A stretch of 64,000 bases of DNA from contig NZ_ADVG01000003.1 of NCBI RefSeq assembly GCF_000178855.1, forward strand, positions 1,302,001 through 1,366,000, written 5' to 3'. The notes beneath the pieces were generated by a model. The model had not been told where the DNA came from. It did no database searches and worked only from the letters and a program-made list of their open reading frames with translations. The position numbers and the translations under genes were made by a program. This document shows positions 42,769-51,245 of this stretch, piece after piece. Within the stretch, counting starts at the first letter, position 1; each line of letters opens with the position of its first letter. The DNA comes from Ktedonobacter racemifer DSM 44963 (GTDB taxonomy: Bacteria; Chloroflexota; Ktedonobacteria; Ktedonobacterales; Ktedonobacteraceae).

Positions 42769-42862
42769 GTTAATATGATTTGCGTTCATTGTAGCAAAGC
42801 AAGTATACTCCTGGCAATCGACGATACCGAACAGATGATAAACAGGAGAAAGGAAGAACAGT

Positions 42863-43522
42863 ATGCCCATCCTCGATCTTTCCATTGATGAATTACTTAC
42901 CACAACCCGTGCAGTACGCAAGCGCCTGGACTTCACACGCCCAGTAGAACCGGAGGTCATTCGGGAATGCCTATCTCTTGCTGTGCAGGCTCCGACCCCT
43001 GGCAGTATGCAGAACTGGCATTTTCTTGTCGTCACTGACTCCGCTCAACGAGCAGCATTAGCTGCAATCTACCGCAAAAGCACACAGGCTCCAGGGGGAC
43101 AGGAGGATATGTTGAAACACATGATAGCCGCCGCAGCCTCTGAGGAGGAGGTGGCAGACCTGACCCGAATGTTTGCCCCCACGCGGTATTTGACCGAACA
43201 CCTGCACGAGGTTCCTATCCACGTCATCCCCTGCATCGAGGGCCGCGCCGAGAATCTCTCTGGAGCTTCGCAGGCCGGTCACTGGGGTGGGATCTGGCCT
43301 GCGACCTGGAGTTTCATGCTCGCCGCACGCTCACGTGGTCTGGGCACAGTCCTAACCACTCTTCATCTCGACTTTGAGCGGGAGGCAGCGGATGTGCTGA
43401 GCATCCCCTATGATCAAGTGATGCAAGTAGGGCTCATCCCTGTTGCTTATACGCTGGGAACCACATTCAAGCCCGCTGTTCGCAAACCATTGGAAAACGT
43501 TTTGCACTGGGACCGGTGGTAA
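42863..43522 (+). CDS. nitroreductase-family flavoprotein
   Basis: A 219-residue FMN-binding nitroreductase-like enzyme. The N-terminal TTRAVRKRLDFTRPVEPEVI and VQAPTPGSMQNWHFLVVTD match the FMN-phosphate region, and WGGIWPATWSFMLAARSRGL with GTVLTTLH the second flavin segment. Family members reduce nitroaromatics, quinones or other substrates with NAD(P)H; the substrate is unknown. AGGAGAAAGGAAG lies upstream. Divergent from LysR. Confidence 0.88.
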   Translation: MPILDLSIDELLTTTRAVRKRLDFTRPVEPEVIRECLSLAVQAPTPGSMQNWHFLVVTDSAQRAALAAIYRKSTQAPGGQEDMLKHMIAAAASEEEVADLTRMFAPTRYLTEHLHEVPIHVIPCIEGRAENLSGASQAGHWGGIWPATWSFMLAARSRGLGTVLTTLHLDFEREAADVLSIPYDQVMQVGLIPVAYTLGTTFKPAVRKPLENVLHWDRW

Positions 43523-43586
43523 ACAGAGGCTTGAGCGGTGTGGGGGTAAGGGGAGTCCCGGTCCTGTTCGCAAGCGGATAAACGAT

Positions 43587-43661
43587 CAGGGAGTCACGCT
43601 ATTCTAAAAAAGCCTGGTGCAAATCAGATGCGCAGGTTTTTTAGAATAGCGTGACTCCCTG
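43587..43661. terminator. hairpin, 25-bp perfect stem with structured loop
   Basis: Arms 43587-43611 and 43637-43661. The 25-base loop itself contains CCTG/CAGG and TGC/GCA pairs. It lies 64 bases after the nitroreductase gene, before the HAD gene. On both strands the arm carries a run of six A or T next to the loop rather than at the outer end. Confidence 0.72.
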
Positions 43662-43752
43662 CTGATGCTCAGAGCAACCAGGTATACTTGACTGAAGAAA
43701 TAAGTCTTCTTTCAAGTATGAATGCGATAGTGACACAGAGGAAGCTAGAAAT

Positions 43753-44409
43753 ATGCATTCTCAAGATGGTGAAATTATAAGCTTTGATGCATCGGCAGGT
43801 ACGCCGAATAGTATCCGCGCCATTCTATGTGATGTTGGTGGTGTGCTCATCCATAAGCGGCGGTCGCCAGATTTGCAGCGGTGGGAGCCAAGATTTGAGG
43901 GTTCGTCGTTAGGTTTGCCGCTCGCCATCTGGTTGTGTGAGGCGAGCCAGCGGGCCATGGTGGGGCAGGCGAGCGTCGAGGATGTCTGGCGTGAGATTCA
44001 GCAGACCTATGGACTGACAGATGCGGAACTGAGCGCCTTCAGCAACGATTTTGTTGCAGGCGATTATGTCGATGAGGCATTTGTGCAGTTTCTACAGCAG
44101 GTACGCCAGACCAGGAAGATCGCGCTCCTGAGTAATGCGTGGCCCGACGCCCGCCACAGCTTTGGCAACACCTTTGGCCTTGCGAAGGTCGCCGATATGA
44201 TGATTCTCTCCTGCGAGGAGGGGCTGGTGAAGCCTGATCCACGGCTGTATGCCCTGGCGGCTGAGCGGCTTCAACTGCCCTATGCATCCATCGTATTTAT
44301 CGACGATTACCCCCCGCATGTTGCGGCCGCGCAAGCTTGTGGCATGCACGGCGTTGTCTTCGAGACACGCAAGCAGGCGATTGCCGATTTGCAAGCGTTG
44401 TTGCTCTGA
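43753..44409 (+). CDS. HAD-superfamily hydrolase (subclass IA)
   Basis: A 218-residue haloacid dehalogenase-like hydrolase. Motif I is AILCDVGGVLIHKR; the first Asp (nucleophile) is present and the second position is Gly, as in the FDxGGVL subgroup. Motif II is ALLSNAW, motif III Lys is in CEEGLVKPDPRLY, and motif IV is IVFIDDYPPHVAAA. It is probably a phosphatase for a small metabolite. It stands alone, convergent with phzF-like downstream with only 14 bases between stops. Confidence 0.88.
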   Translation: MHSQDGEIISFDASAGTPNSIRAILCDVGGVLIHKRRSPDLQRWEPRFEGSSLGLPLAIWLCEASQRAMVGQASVEDVWREIQQTYGLTDAELSAFSNDFVAGDYVDEAFVQFLQQVRQTRKIALLSNAWPDARHSFGNTFGLAKVADMMILSCEEGLVKPDPRLYALAAERLQLPYASIVFIDDYPPHVAAAQACGMHGVVFETRKQAIADLQALLL

Positions 44410-44423
44410 TACATGTAAACATG

Positions 44424-45356
44424 TTAGCGTGACAGGCGCAGAATGCCTTCGTAGACTGGGACGGCACTGCCGCCAAAGTCCACGGATAGAGAGTCGTCCT
44501 GGCGCTGGACATGGACGTGCAGGAAGCTCTGGCGGCCCATCTGCGTTCCCTGTTCAACTACCAGCGCTGCCACATTCTGGCAGGGGATTAAGCCATGCTG
44601 GGCGAGGTAGGCGCCGAGGGGACCCGCCGCGCTCCCGGTGGCGGAGTCTTCGACGATGCTGTTTTGATAGGGCTTGAGCATACGCGCGAAGGCATGGAAA
44701 CGCCCCTGCTCGTCGGCCTGTGGCTCAAGGGCGAAGATGTATAACTTGGGCGAGGAGACGCCCGCGAAGCTTGTACGTAGCTGCGCCATATTGACCTCGA
44801 CCTGTTCCACCAGGGAACGGCTGCGCAGGGGAACGTAGACGAAGGCGTTCCCGGTCGAGATGAGTTGGATGGGAGCCTCTGCCAGGAGATCTGTGGCGCG
44901 TAGACCCAGGGCCTCCGCGATAGCCTCGCGGTTCTCAAAGGGGGCTTGAAAGGTCAGGGGAGGGAGCGTGGTCCAGAGAAATTCGGGGGCAGACGGCTCG
45001 CCCGAGAGGCGGACGGTAATAGGTCCAACGCCCTCTTCCAGTACGATATGCTGTGTGTTCGCTGGAAGAAGATTATTGGTAGCGAGTACAAAAGCAGTGC
45101 CGAGCGTGGGATGACCAGCAAAGGGAATCTCGCCAGTGGGCGTAAATATTCTGACCCGGGCATGCGAGTCAGGCTGAGATGGCGGGAAGAGAAAGGTTGT
45201 CTCAGAAAAGTTCATCTCACGCGTAATGGCAAGCATCTCTTGCTCGGTAAGACCTGTGCCATCCAGAAACACGGCTAGCTGGTTGCCGCCAAAGATGTGA
45301 TCAGCAAAGACATCTACCACACGGAAGTGGTAGGAACACGAATTTTTATTATGCAT
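44424..45356 (-). CDS. PhzF-family isomerase/epimerase-like protein
   Basis: A 310-residue PhzF/DapF-fold protein. Signatures are VVDVFADHIFGGNQLAVFLD, MNFSETTFLFPP (conserved Glu), RIFTPTGEIPFAGHPTLGTA and the second-domain EDSATGSAAGPLGAYL. PhzF isomerises dihydrohydroxyanthranilate in phenazine synthesis, but no other phenazine genes are present, and most PhzF-like proteins have unknown roles. Complete length. The zinc-ribbon gene follows it in the minus-strand order upstream by about 270 bases. Confidence 0.88.
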   Translation of the reverse strand: MHNKNSCSYHFRVVDVFADHIFGGNQLAVFLDGTGLTEQEMLAITREMNFSETTFLFPPSQPDSHARVRIFTPTGEIPFAGHPTLGTAFVLATNNLLPANTQHIVLEEGVGPITVRLSGEPSAPEFLWTTLPPLTFQAPFENREAIAEALGLRATDLLAEAPIQLISTGNAFVYVPLRSRSLVEQVEVNMAQLRTSFAGVSSPKLYIFALEPQADEQGRFHAFARMLKPYQNSIVEDSATGSAAGPLGAYLAQHGLIPCQNVAALVVEQGTQMGRQSFLHVHVQRQDDSLSVDFGGSAVPVYEGILRLSR

Positions 45357-45376
45357 ATATTTACCCCATATTGGTA

Positions 45377-45628
45377 TTACTCGTCAGGTGTGAGATTTTC
45401 TGGGTTTGTGGCAAAGACGGCTGTGTAGCCGCAGTCGAGGCAGGTGATAGTGCTTACCTCAGACGTTCTGAGTCTGCCCTTGAACCAGTTACTCCTGCGC
45501 TCGGGTTGCTTAATGCGAATGTAGGGTGGGTTAAGCCATTGGTCATCCCCGGCTATTTCAGCTGTTGTTGGCACACGCCTTCCGCCACATTCAGGACAGG
45601 GCTTAAGGTTTTTCAATATAGTATGCAT
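45377..45628 (-). CDS. small zinc-ribbon protein
   Basis: An 83-residue protein with two Cys pairs, CPECGGRR near 11 and CLDCGYTAV near 63, forming a split zinc ribbon. The middle is charged (RIKQPERRSNWFKGRLR). GGAGG lies just before the ATG. It ends 20 bases upstream of the phzF-like start and shares its strand, so the two may be co-transcribed. Function unknown; nucleic-acid or protein binding is possible. Confidence 0.65.
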   Translation of the reverse strand: MHTILKNLKPCPECGGRRVPTTAEIAGDDQWLNPPYIRIKQPERRSNWFKGRLRTSEVSTITCLDCGYTAVFATNPENLTPDE

Positions 45629-45705
45629 TCCTCCTTATACTACAGATATAGTACGTTGCCTTTGGCTCGATATCAAACGTGAATAAGACATAAGAGTTAT
45701 TGCTT

Positions 45706-47500
45706 CTAGTGGTCAGTCCGTTTAGCTTTTAGGGGGAATATGTTGATGCGGGTTCCAACAAACTCTCATGTAGGAAGTGAGACACCTGTTCCTACTCCAT
45801 ACATCTCCTGGCGTTTGTTTGGTGGGCTCCTCCTGGGAAGCCTTGTCCTGGGGGCTTTCTCTTTTCTCAGACCGTTCAGACTGACGTTTGGTGCCCCACT
45901 CCTTGACGCCTTAAGCGTCTTGTACGCGCTGTTCCTGGCGCTCATGTGTTTTCGCGGCTCATGGGGGCTGCTGAGCATGTCCGGTCCCCCTGGCGCTGGC
46001 ACGCGGACCGGATGGCATTTCATCCCGGTTCTGTTGGGCATGACTACGTTGTGGGCTGCTCTTGCACTCCTTGGCTGGGTGTCCGAGACCATGTGGACCC
46101 AGCGGGCACCGACCTACTCTTTCCTGTATCATGTGCTTGAACTTGGAGTGTATCCGTTCTTCATTGCGGCGGTTCTGCTTTTGCCCTCGCAAAACCTCTC
46201 CCGGCTCTCGCGCTTGCGTATCTTGCTTGATAGCTTGATCATCCTGGCGACGGTAGTGACCCTCTATTGCTATGTGATCATGGTTCCCATGCTTTTCGAG
46301 CCCAGGCTAACACTCCTGGAAAAGACCTTGGGGATTCTCTTCGTCATCGCCAACCTGGTGTCGCTCTTTTGCTTGCTGTTCGTCGCCTTCCAAACGGTCC
46401 ATGTGGGTATCCGACAGGTCATCGCTCTGCTCACGCTGGCAATGGTCATTTTCTTGGTTGGTAAGGTGGTGGTCTATCACTATCTGCAATCAGCAGAGGC
46501 GAGCCTCACGATCGGACCAAACCCTGGCCTGCTTGGAAGTCTCACCCTGATCGCTGCGGCAGCCCAAACGATGCGGCGTGTGCTGAGCCAGGATGCGCCT
46601 TTGGAACGTGGTCCTGCGGTGTTGTTAGAGGAAACGGAGGTCTTTGGCCGGCGGAAAACCTGGCTGGTGTCTCTCCTGGTGCTGATCTTTGCGCTGCTGC
46701 TGGTGTCTCTCGCGATCCAGCCTGCCAATGCGTACACCCCCGCGAGGTTACAGGTCACTGAGTTTGGGGGTACCAGTATTCTGATTGTGCTGATCCTGCG
46801 TCAGGTGCTAGCGACGCACGAATTGAATAACTTGAAGCGAGATCTCCAAGAGAAGAATGCGCAGTTAGATACGTTGGCGGCTTCTGATCCCCTGACCGGT
46901 GTGTCCAATCATCGGACGTTAGTGACCAGACTTGATGAGGAAGTGGCGCGTGCCAAGGCCCAGCAGGCGCCGTGCTCCGTCCTGTTCATGGATATCGACC
47001 ACTTTAAAGCTATCAACGACCAGTATGGGCACTCAACGGGAGATCTGGTGCTGTGCCAGGTGGCCAGGCGAGTAGCCTCAATCTTGCGCTCGGAAGATTG
47101 TTTGGGACGGTGGGGAGGTGAGGAATTCCTAGCGGTTTTGCCAGGGCAAGATCTGTGTTCGGCGTACGAGGTGGCTGAGATGATTCGGATGCAGGTTTTA
47201 CAGCAGGTGGTTGCCTCTGAGAAAAATCTGCGTGTGACCTGTTCGCTGGGGATTGCGACCTATCCTCAGACGGCGGCTTCGCGCGATGGCCTGATCAACG
47301 CAGCCGATCAGGCCATGTACGAGGCCAAGCGTCTCGGACGCAATCAAACGTGTCTGGCGAAGTTGAAAAAGGACACGAACGTTGCGTCAGATACCGGAGA
47401 AGGATAAAACGGAACAGGTTTCCTACTTCCTACACGAGAGTTTGTTGGAACCCGCACCAGCATACTCCCTTCCTATAAAGCTAAACGGACTGACCAATAG
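45706..47500. mobile_element. 24-bp inverted repeats bracketing a diguanylate cyclase gene
   Basis: 45706-45729 and 47477-47500 are inverted repeats matching at 23 of 24 positions, sharing TGGTCAGTCCGTTTAGCTTT. They lie 11 bases before the start and 70 bases after the stop of the cyclase gene. The arrangement is that of transposon ends around a passenger gene, but there is no transposase inside and no clear target duplication. Alternatives are paired regulator sites. Confidence 0.5.
45740..47407 (+). CDS. multi-pass membrane diguanylate cyclase (GGDEF)
   Basis: A 555-residue protein. The N-terminal 350 residues contain about nine transmembrane helices. After a short coiled stretch (NLKRDLQEKNAQLDTLAA) comes a GGDEF domain (about 380-545) with the active GRWGGEEFLAVLPG, DIDHFKAINDQYGH for metal and GTP binding, and an RxxD inhibitory site (RSED) five residues before GGEEF. 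It should make cyclic di-GMP in response to a membrane signal and be product-inhibited. AGGGGGAA precedes the start; a second ATG follows at codon 2-3. Flanking inverted repeats suggest acquisition by transposition. Confidence 0.9.
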   Translation: MLMRVPTNSHVGSETPVPTPYISWRLFGGLLLGSLVLGAFSFLRPFRLTFGAPLLDALSVLYALFLALMCFRGSWGLLSMSGPPGAGTRTGWHFIPVLLGMTTLWAALALLGWVSETMWTQRAPTYSFLYHVLELGVYPFFIAAVLLLPSQNLSRLSRLRILLDSLIILATVVTLYCYVIMVPMLFEPRLTLLEKTLGILFVIANLVSLFCLLFVAFQTVHVGIRQVIALLTLAMVIFLVGKVVVYHYLQSAEASLTIGPNPGLLGSLTLIAAAAQTMRRVLSQDAPLERGPAVLLEETEVFGRRKTWLVSLLVLIFALLLVSLAIQPANAYTPARLQVTEFGGTSILIVLILRQVLATHELNNLKRDLQEKNAQLDTLAASDPLTGVSNHRTLVTRLDEEVARAKAQQAPCSVLFMDIDHFKAINDQYGHSTGDLVLCQVARRVASILRSEDCLGRWGGEEFLAVLPGQDLCSAYEVAEMIRMQVLQQVVASEKNLRVTCSLGIATYPQTAASRDGLINAADQAMYEAKRLGRNQTCLAKLKKDTNVASDTGEG

Positions 47501-47509
47501 TGTTGTAGG

Positions 47510-47527
47510 GTCCAAGCTAGCTTGGAC
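47510..47527. repeat. 18-bp perfect palindrome
   Basis: GTCCAAGCTAGCTTGGAC lies just right of the inverted repeat that closes the cyclase unit and 90 bases before the lipoprotein gene. It could be an operator or a terminator stem; AGGG and CCCT flank it at a short distance. Confidence 0.5.
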
Positions 47528-47616
47528 TTTCCCTATTTTTGGGGCATGTCACATTTTGCGTGCTGGAGCGATAATATGTTATGGAGTAATAGCAAAAGAA
47601 ACTTAAAGGTTGTTGT

Positions 47617-48912
47617 ATGCAAAATAATAAATTGAATGCAGGTATTTGTTTAGGCTTATTGGCTTGTCTTATTTTAATGGCGGGGTGTGGGGTGAATGGA
47701 AGCCCTATGGGGAGTATCTTACCTGATAATAGTGGTGGTTCTAAGACGGGGATCTGGAATAATATACGCATGTTTCCCGATGGCGGAGGTTGGGCGTTGA
47801 CCTATCGGGCCTTGCTCCATACAAGTGATGGTGGGAGACACTGGCATAGTGCGACGCCATGGGATTCATCTATAGGGGCGATAGGAGTAATTCCGTATTT
47901 TGTGAATAGCCATGTCGCCTGGTTTATTGTGCCGGGGAATACAATCTATGTGCAGTATGGGAAGTCGAATGAGTCACAGCTCGCTCGCAGCTATCGCACC
48001 ACCGATGGTGGCGCGACCTGGCAGAGTGGGAAAATTCCCGGCACGGTCAGTACCTACTCCGATGCCAAATCGGGAGCAGGAGCGGTTGGAGAGGCTGTAA
48101 AGCACCTGGTCGCACAGGGAGAGACGCGCCACTATATTAACATTAATTCGCTTATGGCCCTGGATGCCCAGAGTGCCTGGATCTCGGTTGGCCAGACCTA
48201 TATCCACACAGGAGGTGGCCAGGAGGACATTCATCCAGAGTCTAATCGTATTTTGCACAGTACCGATGGCGGGAGAAACTGGAACCTGCTGGTGGAGGAT
48301 AAGCCAGATGCGCAGAACCGCGTGGCGGGTACGCATATCTATTTTGTAAATAGCATACTGGGCATCCAGAGCGGCAAGACGCCTCTGGGCATTGAGATTA
48401 GCCACGATGGCGGCAAGAGCTGGCACGAAGAGGAACTGCCACTGCCGAAGCTGAAGGTTTTTTCTCTGCCTACAACCAATCAGGAAGAGTCGGTTTTCTT
48501 TAATGAGCGTGACGGTATTATTCCGGTCTACATGCTGGTTGGTAGGAGCTATAAGCTCTTCTACTACACGACCCATGATGGTGCACAGAGCTGGCAGGTT
48601 GGTACGCTCTCTAATGATCTGGCAGACCAGCCGCAGGTTACCTATCTTGATTCGCAACATTGGATGATCTTACAGAAAGCGGTTATCCTCAAGACTAATG
48701 ATGACGGAGTGCAATGGACGTCAGCCGTGCCACAGCTTCCAGGCAAAGCCGTTATAAATTCTAACTTTATCTTGGCTAATGAAGGCTGGGCCATTGTGAG
48801 CAATGTAGATCATTTTGACGCCAATACGAGTGGGCTGGATAGCAGTACGAGCCTGTTGCAGACAAAGGATGGTGGCAAGACCTGGCAAATAATGTCATAC
48901 CAGGTGGCGTAG
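47617..48912 (+). CDS. lipoprotein with Asp-box (BNR/Ycf48-like) repeats
   Basis: A 431-residue secreted lipoprotein. A signal peptide ends in the lipobox LMAGC (Cys24). The mature protein is a beta-propeller built of repeats with Asp-box motifs: SDGGRHW, TDGGATW, TDGGRNW, HDGGKSW, HDGAQSW, DDGVQW and KDGGKTW. This is the Ycf48/sialidase-like propeller shape, common in Ktedonobacteria as surface lipoproteins; no catalytic role can be assigned. A 27-28 bp hairpin begins at the stop codon, and catalase converges from the right. Confidence 0.82.
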   Translation: MQNNKLNAGICLGLLACLILMAGCGVNGSPMGSILPDNSGGSKTGIWNNIRMFPDGGGWALTYRALLHTSDGGRHWHSATPWDSSIGAIGVIPYFVNSHVAWFIVPGNTIYVQYGKSNESQLARSYRTTDGGATWQSGKIPGTVSTYSDAKSGAGAVGEAVKHLVAQGETRHYININSLMALDAQSAWISVGQTYIHTGGGQEDIHPESNRILHSTDGGRNWNLLVEDKPDAQNRVAGTHIYFVNSILGIQSGKTPLGIEISHDGGKSWHEEELPLPKLKVFSLPTTNQEESVFFNERDGIIPVYMLVGRSYKLFYYTTHDGAQSWQVGTLSNDLADQPQVTYLDSQHWMILQKAVILKTNDDGVQWTSAVPQLPGKAVINSNFILANEGWAIVSNVDHFDANTSGLDSSTSLLQTKDGGKTWQIMSYQVA

Positions 48913-48970
48913 CCCATATAGAAAAGGGACGCGCGAGAGCGAGCTCTCGCGCGTCCCTTTTCTATATGGG
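48913..48970. terminator. perfect hairpin, 28-bp stem, between convergent genes
   Basis: Arms 48913-48940 and 48943-48970 around GA, starting on the base after the lipoprotein stop. The arm begins CCCATATAGAAAAGGGACGC, with AAAAGGG/CCCTTTT inside. It is the only structure between the lipoprotein and catalase genes, so a bidirectional terminator is likely. Confidence 0.8.
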
Positions 48971-49013
48971 TTGCTCTTATCTCAGGGACGTAGCTGGAGG
49001 CTAGGCTGAGAAA

Positions 49014-50477
49014 CTAGGCGGTCACTTCCAGGCCCAGGCCGGCGGCGACGCGCTGGCCGTACTCGGGATCGGCGCGGAAGAAATGCTTCAACTGACGCTC
49101 GACGATCTCCTTGCTCTTGACGTTGCGCATATGACCGACCAGGTTATTGACCAGGTGGGTCTTCTCTTCCTCGCTCATCAAGCGATAGAGCGCGCCCGGC
49201 TGCGCGAAGTCATCATCCTTCAGCTCATAGGCGAGGCGCTCAGCGTTGCCGCTGAAGGCATCCTGATGGTCGCCGCGATAGAACTCGGGGGCTGCATTAG
49301 GACCATCGAAGCTGTTCGGCTGATAGTTGGGGGTCGCGCCACCATTGCCATCGAAGCGCATGGCGCCGTCGCGGCGATAGTTGTTGATCTCAACCTGGGG
49401 ACGGTTAATGGGCAGGTGCGCGTAGTTGGTGCCGACGCGATAGCGATGGGCATCTGGATAGGCGAAGATGCGGCCCTGGAGCATCTTGTCAGGCGAGAAG
49501 CCGATGCCGGGAACGATGTTCGTCGGCGCGAAGGCGGCCTGCTCGACCTCGGCGAAGTAGTTCTCCGGGTTGCGGTTCAGCACCAGGCGACCAATCGGGA
49601 TCAGGGGATAATCGCTATGCAGCCAGACCTTGGTCACATCGAAGGGATCGAAGCGGTACTTCGCCGCCTCTTCCACGGGCATGATCTGTACAGAGCAGGT
49701 CCAGGCGGCCTCTTTCCCGTTCTCGATATGCTCGAAGAGGTCCAGGGTCGCGAAATCAGGATTGGCGCCCGCCATGTGCGTGGCCTCGGCGTCGGTCCAG
49801 TTCTCGATGCCAGCCTCAGTCTTGAAGTGGTACTTGACCCAGACCGCTTTGCCCTCGGCATTGATCCACTTGAAGGTGTGCGAGCCAAAGCCATCCATAT
49901 GGCGGTAGGTCTTGGGTGTGCCACGGCTGGAGAAGAGGATCGTGACCTGATGCAGCGCCTCCGGTGTCAGCGAGATAAAGTCCCAGAAGGCGTCAGGATC
50001 CTTGGCGTTGGTCTGTGGATTGCGCTTCTGTGTGTGAATAAAGTCAGGGAATTTGATGGCGTCGCGCAGGAAGAAGACGGGCGTATTGTTACCAACGAGA
50101 TCGTAGTTGCCCTCTTCCGTGTAGAACTTAATGGCGAAGCCGCGTGGATCGCGGGCGCTATCCGCTGAGCCCTTCTCACCACCAACTGTGGAGAAGCGCA
50201 CAAAGGCAGGCGTTTGCTTGCCAACGGTATTGAGGAAAGCGGCCTTTGTATACTGGCTAACGTCGTGCGTGACCTCGAAATAACCATGCGCGCCAGCGCC
50301 CTTAGCGTGGACAATGCGCTCAGGAATACGCTCGCGGTTGAAGTGCGCCAGCTTCTCAACGAGATGAAAATCTTCCAACAGCGTGGGGCCAGGATAGCCC
50401 ACGGTCAGTGAATTCGTATTATCTGGAGCGGGGATACCGAAATCAGTCGTAAGAAAACGCTTATCTTGTTCCGTCAT
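49014..50477 (-). CDS. katA: small-subunit haem catalase
   Basis: A 487-residue monofunctional catalase. The distal His lies in ERIVHAKGAGAHGYFEV (His57), with FVRFSTVGGEKGSADSARDP and NNTPVFFLRDAIKFPDFIH following. The proximal haem Tyr lies in GRIFAYPDAHRYRVGTNY near 345. The length is that of clade 3 enzymes. It degrades hydrogen peroxide in the cytosol. The gene is divergent from an OhrR-type peroxide-sensing regulator, so peroxide control is likely. Confidence 0.95.
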   Translation of the reverse strand: MTEQDKRFLTTDFGIPAPDNTNSLTVGYPGPTLLEDFHLVEKLAHFNRERIPERIVHAKGAGAHGYFEVTHDVSQYTKAAFLNTVGKQTPAFVRFSTVGGEKGSADSARDPRGFAIKFYTEEGNYDLVGNNTPVFFLRDAIKFPDFIHTQKRNPQTNAKDPDAFWDFISLTPEALHQVTILFSSRGTPKTYRHMDGFGSHTFKWINAEGKAVWVKYHFKTEAGIENWTDAEATHMAGANPDFATLDLFEHIENGKEAAWTCSVQIMPVEEAAKYRFDPFDVTKVWLHSDYPLIPIGRLVLNRNPENYFAEVEQAAFAPTNIVPGIGFSPDKMLQGRIFAYPDAHRYRVGTNYAHLPINRPQVEINNYRRDGAMRFDGNGGATPNYQPNSFDGPNAAPEFYRGDHQDAFSGNAERLAYELKDDDFAQPGALYRLMSEEEKTHLVNNLVGHMRNVKSKEIVERQLKHFFRADPEYGQRVAAGLGLEVTA

Positions 50478-50626
50478 GTCTCTGCGGACACCTTTCCAAA
50501 CTGGTCATGTGTGGAACATGACCAACTAAGCTTATTAGCTGTGCCGGAGGGTCCGGCCTGCTAGCCATGAAAAAGCAATCGTGAATGCCGCTTCACAGCG
50601 ACTAGTTTCGCTCACACGATTGAATC

Positions 50627-50647
50627 GCATACTATTGAAATGTATGC
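50627..50647. promoter_or_regulatory. inverted repeat in the catalase/ohrR gap
   Basis: GCATAC and GTATGC flank nine bases. It lies in the 273-base divergent region, closer to ohrR than to catalase. A regulator site is possible; the half-sites match no box I know. Confidence 0.3.
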
Positions 50648-50677
50648 TATGATAATAGCACGGTAGTATATTTTTGT

Positions 50678-50688
50678 CAATTTAATTG
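50678..50688. promoter_or_regulatory. candidate OhrR operator
   Basis: CAATTTAATTG is a palindrome whose other strand reads CAATTAAATTG, the core of the OhrR operator known from Bacillus ohrA (recalled from the literature, not searched). It lies 63 bases before the start of the OhrR-type gene, where autoregulation would be expected. Confidence 0.55.
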
Positions 50689-50750
50689 TGTGCAATGAAA
50701 CGTAGTAATGTGGTGCAACGCTGCTCCCAGTCTTTATTCAAGAGGTTCTA

Positions 50751-51245
50751 ATGACTTTATCGACATCGCCCGAGGAAGCTTTAAAGCTCGATAATCAGCT
50801 TTGTTTTGCCCTTTATGCCGCGACACGCGCCATGATGAGCACCTATCGTGGTCTGCTTGAGCAACTGGGTTTGACCTTTCCCCAGTACCTGGTCATGCTG
50901 GTGCTCTGGGAGGTAGGCCAGAGTACGGTCAAAGATCTGGGGCAGACGCTCTACCTGGATTCTGGTACGCTCTCGCCACTCCTTAAGCGCTTGGAGGCGG
51001 CTGGCCTCATCCATCGCACGCGCAGTGCACGCGATGAGCGCGCCGTCGAGATCAGTCTGACCGAGGCTGGACAGGCTCTCAAAGAGCAAGCCTTCCCCGT
51101 GCCAGGCCAGTTCAACTGTCGCGTCGCCCTGGAGGCCAGCGAATTCGCCCACCTGCGCGGACAACTCCGCGATCTGGCCGAAACCCTCGCGCTCAACAAC
51201 GAACTCTCCAGCACTCAAAGCTGTACCCCGGAACAAATCGGATAA
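50751..51245 (+). CDS. ohrR: OhrR-type MarR regulator, organic peroxide sensor
   Basis: A 164-residue MarR protein. The N-terminal LDNQLCFALYAATR places Cys18 exactly where OhrR proteins carry their reactive Cys, and TYRGLLEQLGLTFPQYLVML matches the OhrR dimer helix. The DNA-binding part is SGTLSPLLKRLEAAGLIHR with wing SARDERAVEI. No second Cys is in the usual position of the two-Cys type (the other Cys are at about 121 and 158), so a one-Cys mechanism is possible. It is divergent from catalase instead of an ohr peroxidase gene. A candidate operator lies upstream. Confidence 0.85.
   Translation: MTLSTSPEEALKLDNQLCFALYAATRAMMSTYRGLLEQLGLTFPQYLVMLVLWEVGQSTVKDLGQTLYLDSGTLSPLLKRLEAAGLIHRTRSARDERAVEISLTEAGQALKEQAFPVPGQFNCRVALEASEFAHLRGQLRDLAETLALNNELSSTQSCTPEQIG

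Noticed and set aside
5667..48970. CRISPR-like or tRNA-like structures among the hairpins
   Set aside because: No regularly spaced repeats and no cloverleaf; each hairpin is a single inverted repeat with its own sequence.
49083..50168. 361-residue frame opposite the catalase gene
   Set aside because: A long antisense frame caused by GC-rich codon use; catalase is complete on the other strand.
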